Of a DNA stretch of 64,000 nt, positions 23,921 to 33,419 are shown piece after piece. Source of the DNA: Dactylonectria macrodidyma (taxonomy: Eukaryota; Ascomycota; Sordariomycetes; Hypocreales; Nectriaceae); contig JAGMUV010000007.1 of assembly GCA_020744425.1 (NCBI GenBank), positions 1,612,001 through 1,676,000 of the forward strand, read 5' to 3'. A program made the translations under genes and the position numbers. Under the pieces are notes generated by a model. That model saw only the letters and a list, made by a program, of their open reading frames with translations. It was not told the origin of the DNA and made no database searches. Position 1 is the stretch's first letter. Every line of letters starts with the position of its first letter.

Positions 23921-24403
23921 CACGTGTTTTAAGGGCGAAACTTTTGATTGGAAGAGTCAGGTGATTTTGAGGCCCGGAAAAAGATGGCGGCAGAAAACCT
24001 TTCGTCACTTCGTACCTCGTTCCTCAAGGCACAGACATCAGCGTTTCAGACACGGTCATAAAGCTGACGTAATAAGGAGAGACTCACGAAGCTGTCGCGT
24101 CATCACGGCCTAGATCACGGGTTTTAAGGGCGAAACTTTTGATTGGGAGAGTCAGGTGATTTTAAGGCCCGGAAAAAGATGGCGGCATAAAACCTTTCGT
24201 CACTTCGTACCTCGTTCCTCAAGGCACACGGTCATAAAGCTGACGTAATAAGGAGAGACTCACGAAGCTGTCGCGTCATCACGACCTAGATCACGGGTTT
24301 TAAGGGCGAAACTTTTGATTGGAAGAGTCAGGTGATTTTGAGGCCCGGAAAAAGATGGCGGCAGAAAACCTTTCGTCACTTCGTACCTCGTTCCTCAAGG
24401 CAC
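23921..24403. repeat. Three-copy direct tandem repeat (about 176-195 bp unit)
   Basis: Copy 1 is 23921..24115 (195 bp), copy 2 is 24116..24291 (176 bp) and copy 3 is truncated at 24292..24403 (112 bp). Copy 1 has a 19-bp insertion relative to copy 2. Copies 1 and 3 differ by one base over the shared 112 bp; copy 2 differs at three more positions, so the duplications are recent. Each copy starts with CACG(G/T)GTTTTAAGGGCG. Each has an inverted CCAAT box (ATTGG at 23947, 24142, 24318), and the two full copies carry TGACGTAA (24065 and 24241), a bZIP consensus. The outer ends both read CAAGGCAC(AC)GTG. No coding frame continues through the unit. Confidence 0.9.
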
Positions 24404-25390
24404 ACGTGATCACTTGCCGTTTCCAGCCAGGCCGGGGGCTAAGAGGGAAGGTTGTCCGATGGGATTCAGAAGTTATAAAACAGTAGAGCCTTCGTCACGG
24501 CTGGGGCGACATGGAAGGCGATATAGTCGTATTCTCACTGGGTGAAGGAGCGGATTAAAAGGCTTTACAGCAAGCGGTATCGACACCAAACGTAAATGAG
24601 CGTGATGAATGAACAAGATGTTAACCTGGCAGTCTAATTGATGGATGCGAGGTGAAACAGGCTTGCAAAAGGACAAGTCAGACAGTAATAATAGGAGTTG
24701 GCAGTTGGCTCCCCGTCTTTCTCGCCTTGGCAAGGGGCAACTTGCGCTAGTGAGCCCTGCTAGCAGGATTGGTACTGGATTCTAGGGCCGTTTGAGACAC
24801 CGTGAGCTGCACAGTGGCCATAATTATCGAGATGTCTTACCATGGCTCCTAGCTCTTCAGCCCTGGAATAACAGTCGTATCGAGGAGGAGATAATCACCA
24901 AGTTCTGGATGCTATGAAGGCGTAACAAATGTCTAAGCCAGGCTGCTTATGACGCTGTCAATTCTCCTTTCCGCTCCGCCTCTACACTGTGTGGAGTGCC
25001 TCTGCATTTTTCCTCAATTTTGATCTGCTTTTCCAAGTAGACCAGCCATGGTGGCTGACGACGACGTGCCGCTGAGATTTGCCCCTGTAGCCGCGACTAA
25101 ACAGCAAGTCGCTGACCCAAGTTCATGATGCTCAGGCAAATGCTTTGTGGGCGGTCATGATCTTCGGGCACCCTCGATGAGAACGAGATGAGATCCAGAA
25201 GCGAAACAGCCTTGATAAGAATGATCAGTGATAAAGTGACTGATCAAATGAGAACTTTATCCAAACCGCTTCGCGCTCATCCATTCGCACGAAATTGATC
25301 CATGATTGACGGCGAAGGATAGACTGTGCAGGGAATCCACCCCCTCGCATTTTGACCCCACATCGCGCAGACTGCGGTCGCGGAGACTAC

Positions 25391-25455
25391 CATCGCAGAC
25401 TCTCATCTCGGACGTTCATCATAGACTTTCATCGTAAACTCACATCCCGTCGATA
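25391..25455. repeat. Degenerate 13-bp minisatellite
   Basis: Five successive units each begin CATC: CATCGCAGACTCT, CATCTCGGACGTT, CATCATAGACTTT, CATCGTAAACTCA and CATCCCGTCGATA. The strict 13-bp spacing with conserved first four bases shows an old tandem duplication. It lies in a gene-free stretch. Function is unknown. Confidence 0.7.
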
Positions 25456-25795
25456 GACACACGAAATCTAATAATATCGAAGTGGCCATTGGTTGCAGAG
25501 AGAAGTCACAATTTCTGTTGGGGACAGGGCATTGCTCGTTGAGTAGCGGCCAAGTCACGTCTTACGTTGCGAAGGCATGCTCAAGCTTTCCCAGCGCATA
25601 AGAAGTTCCCCACAGCACACTGAGACGTCATGATGGTACTCGTAGGATTCAAAGCCACTTATAGCAGATGGCTCTCATATCAGTCAGCCCGTCATTCCGG
25701 TCGTATAAAATCAAGTTCATGCAGGTTCCCTCAACTCCAATGCTCCATGCCCATTCCCTTTCCAAGCGGTAGGTATACAAACAGTCACGGCCGCA

Positions 25796-26375
25796 CTACT
25801 CTTCTTCTTCCTCGTCACTGGTTTCTTCGATGTTGGCTTTGGAGGACTTTGGCCTCTCTTTCTTAGGCTTTGATGTTGGAATTAGAGCGGTCGATACTGG
25901 TTCATCGGCCTCGTCAATGGTATTGCCAAGATCGCGTAAAGCGGCGTTGATGGCCGGCGCTGCCTTGAGCAGGGCCGCGTACTGTTCGACGGAGAGCGAG
26001 ATGCCCTGGCCAACACAATTAGCAATCGTTTCAAAGCTTGCCTGGAGCCTGGTTGAACTACCTTCTTTCCAGGGAGCGTCTTGCCGTCCTTCTCGTAGAA
26101 TTCTCGAATATTGATGAGGGTCAACTTCTTGAACTGCGAGACACCTACCCGACGCTTATTTGACAACTGAAATATCCATCAGTACTCAGCCGCCTCGAAA
26201 CCTAGCTCAATGCGCGTACCTCCCAGAAAGGATTGCCATCATCGTCCTTTCCATGTGAACTGGCACCCGCGGCGGAGCTCTTTGCCTTCTTGGATGGGTT
26301 CGTCGCAATGTCGGGCTCGTTCGCATCCGAGACCTCCACCATGCTCGCACTGCGCTTCTTGGAGTACTTGGACAT
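25796..26375 (-). CDS. SUB1: RNA polymerase II transcriptional coactivator PC4/Sub1
   Basis: Exons 26375..26220, 26166..26062 and 26005..25796 (introns 53 and 56 nt) encode 156 residues. A Lys/Ser-rich N-terminus ([17 protein letters not shown]) is followed by the PC4 single-stranded DNA-binding domain at about residues 48-115. Typical strings are [39 protein letters not shown] and [19 protein letters not shown]. The acidic tail ends [10 protein letters not shown]. Sub1/PC4 binds ssDNA and basal factors, helping initiation, reinitiation and 3' end choice in the nucleus, and protects DNA from oxidative damage in yeast. The length and domain are complete. Confidence 0.95.
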
Positions 26376-27413
26376 ATTGCTGATGTCGCGTCGCGTCGCG
26401 TAGGATGTCTATGGCTGGAAAAGATTGAGCCAAGTATTGTCACACGACCTCTAGCTAAAGGCGGGATGGAATGTCTTGCGCAAATACGAAGGCGATAGAT
26501 CGACGCAAGGGAGAGAGTTCGAGTCGGTGCTCAGGAACGCGTGTGGCGCGCATGTGAGACTCGGTCCATCAAAACGCCAACACACGTGATTTGCATTACA
26601 AAGGGTGGTGGAGAATCTCATCTAAACCGACAGTGGGATCGCTATCTGGGGCGCGGCGTATTCGGACTGCCTCCCTTGTATACGAAGCTTATGCAATCTT
26701 GCTTTGCTCGCTTAGGCAGTGCAATTTGTTGGGCGCCCTCCGTGTGAAGCAGGTTCAGTTGCGAGCGGAGGTGGTTCGTATTCAGGACGCTCAAGAAGCG
26801 ATGTGGGCGAAGACCACTATTAATTGACCAGGAATGAAGCAACAATACGCAGTAAAAATAGGTGCATGTTTCGTGTTTGCGTTTGGTGGAGAGATCGGGA
26901 TAGGGCGGCTCTGGCGGGCTTTGACGTGGGCTGGCGTGTCAGTTGGCAAGGGGGAAAATGCTTGGCTGCTCGGTTTCCGTTTTTTAGTGCCCATTACAGC
27001 TATTATCGGCGATACGAACAGCGCCCGCTTACTGGTCCAGTGCCCTAAAAACCCACTGGGCTGGGCCTAGGCCCCCCTGAAGGCCACTTTAGATGCGTTG
27101 GGGGGGAGCACAGGTTTTCATTGACAGAGACACCAGCAATCCAATCTGATCCAATCCATCCAAGTAATTTGAAACCAATCCTCTTACCCATAACACCTCT
27201 AGACGGCCAATGTTCCATCCGCCACGGTCCGAGCAACTCTCCCCCGAATCTCTGACATTACGAATATTTTTCCACTTCTAAAAAAGCCTGTCCACTGCAA
27301 AGTGATGCGGATAGTTCTGTGCGACCTTCTTGCCACGGTCCCTGCTATCGTTGTTCCCCCAAGGGAAGCTCCCACGATTCTGCGCTAAGCCCCTCGAAAG
27401 CTTCCCGCCCTCG
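26376..27413. promoter_or_regulatory. Divergent promoter region, SUB1 / PX-domain gene
   Basis: This 1.04-kb region lies between divergent starts. Short frames at 26541-27070 have no recognised domain. Presumed to hold both promoters and the 5' leader of the PX gene. Confidence 0.4.
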
Positions 27414-30400
27414 ATGAATTCAGTTGCCGATCAGGATGCGCTCTCACCCAGAGTCGCTATCGCGGACTCGCGCAAGACGGACGGCTTAGAGCGCACTCGA
27501 TCGCCGTCTCCGACGGCAGCCAGCGAGAAGCAGCCGCTTGAGAATGGACTCGCTGAAGGCCAACCCCAAACACCTTCCCCCCTCGTAACGACACACACAA
27601 CCACATCCCCCCCTACTACGACGTCGACGACCTTGAATACTACCACAGCGGAAGCAGAGACACCGACCGCAAAGATTCTTCACTTCCTCGCAACCGCAAC
27701 ACCCGGCTCGCTCGCTGGAGTAGCAGTCGGCTTCGCTGCTGTCACATACATTACCCTCGGCCGCTTGGGACTGGTCCTTATCGGCGCATTCGGTGGAGTC
27801 GTCGGGTTCATTTCATGGGAGCAGCGGAACCCAGAGATATCCAAAGCTATTCGGGGAGAACGAGGCATCGACATTCTAGAACGGGTTTTGCAGGATTCCA
27901 CCATCAGCAAAGGCAAGGCGGAAGCCGAAGACAGCAGCGATGACGAGGATTCCACCATCAGGGGTCTCGACGACTTCCGCCCAGACACCCGCGAGGCACT
28001 GGGAGGACTCGTCGATGCAGTCGTTAGAGATTATGTCAAATGGTGGTACAGCCCTATCATCCCTGCAGACCATGCCTTCCCTCTCGCTTGCCGACGGACC
28101 CTCACCTCCTATCTCCTCGCCATCTCCAGCCACATGAGCCGAAAGCGACCAGCTGATGCCTTCCTCGACCTCCTCACCAACTCATCCTCTATTGTCATTG
28201 TCTTCATGTCGGAGCTCGCTTCAGCTTTTGGTGACCTCCCTCCGGATAGCCGCATGACCGCAGCCGAAGCAGTGCATCAATACCTTGCCGAGAATCCGGA
28301 GTGCCACCTGGCCAACCTCTTGAATCAGCGACAGCAGGCAGCAAAGTTCAAGATGGTTGCGGAAGACTTGCTTGTGTTTCTGGACCGCAACGCATACAAT
28401 TGCGACCCTCTCCGGGTTTTTCTGAGGGAAATTCTAGCAAACTCGGTGCTTGAGAAGACTTTGCAGACCTGCAGTAAACCTGAGTGGATCAATGGCTGGA
28501 TCGTATATCTCCTCGAGGCTGGAGAGCCAAATCTCAATCACGCCATCGACGTTGGCATGCAAACTGGGCCCGAGACGGTGATAGCAACACAGAGCGTCTG
28601 TGCAGATCTGGATGGAAACGTCGGCAACATCGGTATTGCTAAACCTGGCCGGGGTTCACTAGAGAATGAGAGGGGTCGCAGAAGGGAAACGGCTGGCCAC
28701 AAGAAGAAGCTCAGCAAGGCAGATGAAGAGATGGAAGAGGCTATGGAGGAGATGAAGCGGATGAATGAAATGATTGCCAAGGAGGAGGCTCTCCGCAAGC
28801 GAGAGTCGACGGCCACTGATGCGTCTCAAGCGGCTGCTAGAAGCTCGAGCGACAGTGACAATAAGCAAAAGCGCTTCAGCACCACCGAGGCGTCTCCTGC
28901 ACCGGTGCTCAACGGCCACAAGTCACTGTTTTCTGTCACTTCTACAGATGGTTTCTCTACAAGAAGCGACACGGCTCCTACTCCCGTCACACCTAAATCA
29001 CCAATGGACACCTCAAGCCCCAACTCGTCGCCGGGGGGCTCCGAAGGTGCTCGATTCACGAGTTTCGACCAGATTGTGCCTCAAGGCCAAACCGAAGAAG
29101 AGGAGGAGGATGCGCCCAAAAAGCCATTTACGCTTCACAACGCCGGTCTCACTGTGCACGATGACGCATCTGGGGAACAAGGCCGCATCCGAACCAAGCC
29201 CAACTCGGATTACTGGGTTCAGGTTGAACCCGCAGTCGCAGGCTACTCCGGTTGGATGATTGTGCGAAGATACTCTGACTTTGAAACACTCCATGAAATC
29301 TTGAGGCGGATTGCAAACATCTCAGGCGCAACAGCATTCACAGAGCTTCACAAGGATTTGCCAAACTGGAAGGTCCACACCCGGGAGTCGCTCCGAGGGG
29401 AACTTGAGAGGTACTTGCGGGATGCTTGCTGGTACAAGAGCCTCGCCGAGAGCGAGGGGATGAGACGGTTCTTGGAGAAATCCCAAGGACATACTCATGG
29501 GGATTCCAAGTCTGGCTTCGGCTGGGAGACGGTCGGCAAGAACATGCTAGATGTTCTCACCACGGCGCCCAAGGGAGCCATGGAGGGCGGCAAGTCTCTG
29601 GTAGGAGGCGTCACGGGAGTGTTTGGCAACATCGCCGGACTTAATAGGAGATCGACGAACCAATCCGTCGACCTTACATTGAACTCCAGTAGTAGACTCT
29701 CCCTCTCGACCCCTCCCCGGATGGACAGCATAAAATCTCCCGTTCGATCGACGAGAGATAGTTTGGACAGTCAGCGATCATCTGTCATCTCTACACAGCC
29801 CGGCAAGATGCCGCCCATGGAACGCCGGCCGAGCTATCAGTCGCAGTACGACTCGGATGCGGACGCTAAGCTCGGCCGATCGGATCGCAACGATTCAAGC
29901 TCGGCGCCTGCGAGTGGTCGACCTAGCCGGGAGCACAGTCGTGCGCCGAGCCTGGCCCAGTTGCGATCTCCCTCGTCAGTCAGTCTCGAGTTCATGAAGC
30001 TACCCCCTCCGCCGGATCAAATGACAGACGACTATGGGTCACCGACGAGCGGGGGCGACATGCAGAACAAGATGGGTGAGGGCGAGAACGATGTTACACA
30101 GAAGCAGGGACGGGCTGGCTCTCCCCAGGTCCCAACGCCTCCTCCGTCTGTGACGGGAGGCAAGAAAGGGCCGCTGAAGCCCGGGCGCCAGTACGCCCAA
30201 CTCTCCGAGTCCGAAACGCGAGTGGCGGTGGAGCTGGGATTCGCCGTGATCAACGAGATGTACACCCTGTCGTCAGCTTGGAATATCCGGCGCACGCTTC
30301 TCACGGCGGCAAAGTCGTTCCTGCTGCGGCCAGGCAACCCTTCTCTGCTGACGGTGCAGTCCCTGATTCAGAACTCGGTTATTGATGCCAACACATCTGA

Positions 30401-30692
30401 CGCGGGCATCGCGGGTCATTTTCGCAAACTACGAGAGAACATGATGCCAACGGAGCAGGAACTCGCAGACTGGCCCGCCGAGGCGACGGCAGAAGAGAAG
30501 GAGAAGCTGCGGATCAAAGCGCGACACCTACTCATCCAGAGCGGCGTACCAGCGGCGCTGAAGGGCGTCATGGGACAGGCGGCGACGGGCGAAGCGCTTG
30601 GGAGGATGTTTGACTCTCTCCAGAATGAGGAGGTAGCGAGAGGACTGATTTTTGGACTGATCTTGCAGATGGTCAGGATCGTGACGCATTGA
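27414..30692 (+). CDS. PXA-PX-Nexin_C sorting nexin (Mdm1/SNX13-type)
   Basis: A single exon encodes 1092 residues from the first ATG (27414); the open frame runs further upstream, but only with a TTG. A Ser/Thr-rich N-terminus precedes a membrane hairpin at about 100-133 (GVAVGFAAVTYITLGRLGLV). The PXA domain follows at about 194-375, with VVRDYVKWWYSPI. A charged coiled-coil segment lies near 450-490 (KADEEMEEAMEEMKRMNEMI). The PX domain, about 577-690, contains GWMIVRRYSDFETLHEIL, where the RRYSDF signature binds phosphoinositides. The Nexin_C domain is about 930-1085. This layout matches yeast Mdm1 and animal SNX13/14/25, which tether ER to vacuole/lysosome or lipid droplets. No RGS domain was recognised between PXA and PX, where other members have one; the region is Ser-rich instead. 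Confidence 0.9.
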   Translation: MNSVADQDALSPRVAIADSRKTDGLERTRSPSPTAASEKQPLENGLAEGQPQTPSPLVTTHTTTSPPTTTSTTLNTTTAEAETPTAKILHFLATATPGSLAGVAVGFAAVTYITLGRLGLVLIGAFGGVVGFISWEQRNPEISKAIRGERGIDILERVLQDSTISKGKAEAEDSSDDEDSTIRGLDDFRPDTREALGGLVDAVVRDYVKWWYSPIIPADHAFPLACRRTLTSYLLAISSHMSRKRPADAFLDLLTNSSSIVIVFMSELASAFGDLPPDSRMTAAEAVHQYLAENPECHLANLLNQRQQAAKFKMVAEDLLVFLDRNAYNCDPLRVFLREILANSVLEKTLQTCSKPEWINGWIVYLLEAGEPNLNHAIDVGMQTGPETVIATQSVCADLDGNVGNIGIAKPGRGSLENERGRRRETAGHKKKLSKADEEMEEAMEEMKRMNEMIAKEEALRKRESTATDASQAAARSSSDSDNKQKRFSTTEASPAPVLNGHKSLFSVTSTDGFSTRSDTAPTPVTPKSPMDTSSPNSSPGGSEGARFTSFDQIVPQGQTEEEEEDAPKKPFTLHNAGLTVHDDASGEQGRIRTKPNSDYWVQVEPAVAGYSGWMIVRRYSDFETLHEILRRIANISGATAFTELHKDLPNWKVHTRESLRGELERYLRDACWYKSLAESEGMRRFLEKSQGHTHGDSKSGFGWETVGKNMLDVLTTAPKGAMEGGKSLVGGVTGVFGNIAGLNRRSTNQSVDLTLNSSSRLSLSTPPRMDSIKSPVRSTRDSLDSQRSSVISTQPGKMPPMERRPSYQSQYDSDADAKLGRSDRNDSSSAPASGRPSREHSRAPSLAQLRSPSSVSLEFMKLPPPPDQMTDDYGSPTSGGDMQNKMGEGENDVTQKQGRAGSPQVPTPPPSVTGGKKGPLKPGRQYAQLSESETRVAVELGFAVINEMYTLSSAWNIRRTLLTAAKSFLLRPGNPSLLTVQSLIQNSVIDANTSDAGIAGHFRKLRENMMPTEQELADWPAEATAEEKEKLRIKARHLLIQSGVPAALKGVMGQAATGEALGRMFDSLQNEEVARGLIFGLILQMVRIVTH

Positions 30693-33419
30693 TGGGCAAA
30701 CGTAATGGGGAAACATGAACTAGGTGTTTGGTGCAGGGGCGTGTACAACTTGAACTTGTGGGAATCCCAGAGACGGCGAGCTCGGGAGATTTAGCCAGCG
30801 GAGCCCAGCGGAGCAATTGGCCTCATTATCATCATCATGTACAACAAATAGTCGCCGGCCAGGCTTAGACGACCTCAACGAATTATTAATACTGATAGGA
30901 CTTAACACGATATTCAAGTGATTCCACCACCGACCGCCGTTGTCGCCTCACTTCCAAAATAGCGTTTAGATGATTTCTTTCCACCTGAGCTAGAAGAAGC
31001 CAGCAAGGGGATTCTCGAAGCCGCCAACGCCCGTCACCGCAGACGTCCGGACCCGATGCTGCAGGCGGAATGAAGACGAGGGGAGTTTGTCCGTCCGGTG
31101 AAGCATACGTCAGCTCCCAACGGGGTGGCCACCAAGGGGAACCCTGTGCATCTCTCTATCAGCCTTGAAAGACAACGATGAATGGGCATGGGGGGGGGGG
31201 ACAAAAAGGACAACAGAAAGGGCTGCTGAGAGCATGGGTTTGGCTGGCCCCCGACCCTCTCCCTCAGCATCTTCTTGTTCTTCTACTGCTTCTTCTACCT
31301 TCTTTCCCCTGGCCGGCACGCCTGCTTGCTTGTTTACCCCGGCGGTCCTCCACGCTGCTGGCTGGCAAGGCCGTCCTTCCTCCTGTAGCGGTCCTCAAAT
31401 CTCCGGGATGGCCGGGGCGAGGTTAGTCGGTGGTCGAGTCTGCGGGGCGCCACGAGGAACGGGCTGTGACATCCGGCCGGGGGGGAGGAAGACGTCTAGC
31501 GAACATACATGAGCCCCCTGAGAGTGGTATATGCGTCCCCTGGAGGTGGTATATCCATCCCCTGAATGAGGTATGCCTCCCTTGAGGTGGTATGCATCCC
31601 CTGGAGACGTGGTATGCGATACAATGGCAGCGTGTCATACGATGGAGACGAGATGGAGACATATGCGCGCTCGGTGACACGTGCAGCGCGTCTTGGGACT
31701 TCTTGGCCGCTACGAAAACCGTCTACCCAGGGTTGGGACGACGCTAATTGCGACCGTCCGGTTGACGTGAGCGACATGGGGAAGGGATGCTTCTTCTTGA
31801 GTTCTTCCACGACGGATATCTAGCACAGAAAGAAAGACAGGCCGGTCGAGTGGTTCGTGAGAATGAGGTCACGCCAGCCCCCCCCCCCCCCGTCTCGATT
31901 CCCATCTCGAGTCTGGGCGGATCAAAACCGATGTTCCAACCTGCGCAATTAATTTAGCACACAGAACGTGGGAGCATCTAGAACAGAGGAGCCAGCCAGC
32001 CGTCCAACCTGCGACACACCAAGGCCAGAAAGCGAGCGCAACATCGCGGGGGGCAAGTTACTACTTGAGTCTCGATGATTCGGTGAGCAAACTCGCCACA
32101 TGACCATCTCGCATATGCAGGCGACAGCACCACGATGCCGTCGTCTCTTACAACTGAAACCCCCAATTCCTATCACAGAGTTCACTCGTGCAGCAACGAA
32201 AGAGGGAAAAAAAAGACTTACGGATTAGAGATGTGGGCGACTGGCTAAACCCCTGTCCCTCTAAGGCTCTTTCTTCCAGGATTGCCCTTGTAGCTCAGGG
32301 GCAAGCCCATCAAGAGGATACACCAAATGCGGACATCGTCCACTAGTCATCCCTGCGCCCCCCATATCCAGCCAACAGACCAAAGAAAGAAAGAAAAGAA
32401 AAAAAGAGTGACATCACTTTGGGAATGTCACTCTAGCCGGAACCCCCTGCAGCATTTCTTTCCCCATTCAGCGGGACACAACGGCCGTGAGCAGTTCTCG
32501 ACCGACCGTCGAGAAGGCAGGGAAGGGCCCTCATCCCAGGCCGACCATGCCTGTTGTGTGCCCACGGCTTCGGACCGAACACGATAGATAGGCTATGGAT
32601 ACTCCCTACAAACAACACAGAACCACAGAGGGGCAAATCATGGGACACTCGTTCATGAGCCCTGTTCCTCCGGCATTAGTACCCAACAGTGAAGGAAACT
32701 GGGTCAAGCCTCAGGGGCACACACCAAAGACGACTTGTTCACAATCCTGGCTGCTTTGTTTCCGTTCTTCGCTTCTTGGGACATGTACAAACACTTTGAT
32801 TCTAAGTTTGATTGAATTTTGTGGATTTCATTCTCTCCTTTCTACTCCAGGGGCGCAACCCATATGCGTCCTGGCGCATTCTTTGCCCTGTCCTTTTCGA
32901 GATTCACCTATCTCGCCTCCCAACCGGTTCCAGCCCATGCCCAGCCCGTGCCCAAAGCAAAACAAAGTAATGTGTTACAAAAAAGAAGGAAGCTTAAGAG
33001 GGAAAGGGCAATGCAATTCAAATGAAATCATACATAGAAAAAGAAATAATTAGGTTCCATGCCCTGGAGTAATGTAGAAAATATAGACCGTTAATGTTCC
33101 CAGACGAGGCCTAGGCGATAGCCATGTAGATTGAAAGAAGAAGAAGAAAAAGGAAGGTAAGGGAGCCATGATGATAGTAAAATGCTTTAACAGCCGTTAT
33201 AGTCATGTGATTATGACAAGTACAGAAGTAGAAAGTAAGGGAATGACAACGCTGCAAAATATTGCAAAATTAAGATATGCTCGCTGAAAAAAGGAATGTC
33301 GGTCGGGTATCGAATGATTGTTGTTGTAGGTCGGCCGTAAGTCGTGCAAAATGACAGCAGACAAGATCCAAATAACCAAAGAATAGACGATAATCGTGGT
33401 AAATTGCGTGAAACCAAGT
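30693..33419. other. Convergent gene-free region with homopolymers and a minisatellite
   Basis: This 2.7-kb region lies between the 3' ends of the PX gene and the Uds1 gene. It holds a G11 run (31190..31200), a C14 run (31878..31891) and a minisatellite (31514..31620). Frames such as 31165..31512 and 32595..33053 (plus) have no recognisable domain or family; several ORFs here begin with non-ATG codons. It is unusually long for a convergent interval, but I see no gene. Confidence 0.45.
31514..31620. repeat. Degenerate minisatellite, about 20-23 bp unit
   Basis: About five units share the core CCCCTGGAGGTGGTATATCCAT with changes and small indels (for example CCCCTGAATGAGGTATGCCT and CCCTTGAGGTGGTATGCAT). 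The unit length varies from 19 to 23 bp, so it is unlikely to be under coding constraint. Confidence 0.75.

Larger units (their letters stand above)
23619..25795. other. Gene-free region with repeats
   Basis: About 2.2 kb lies upstream of the MFS gene and downstream of SUB1. It holds the three-copy array (23921..24403) and a degenerate 13-bp minisatellite (25391..25455), described separately. The rest shows only short meaningless frames. Confidence 0.45.

Noticed and set aside
23921..24403. Transposon or RIP-mutated element
   Set aside because: The copies lack terminal inverted repeats, target duplications or coding remains, and the differences are not mainly C-to-T/G-to-A.
27330..27413. Upstream extension of the PX-domain protein
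   Set aside because: The extension would start at TTG; the first ATG is 27414 and precedes the Ser/Thr-rich start expected.
32285..32330. A-box-like TAGCTCAGGGG suggesting a tRNA
   Set aside because: No matching B box (GGTTCGA) or acceptor stem follows within tRNA distance.
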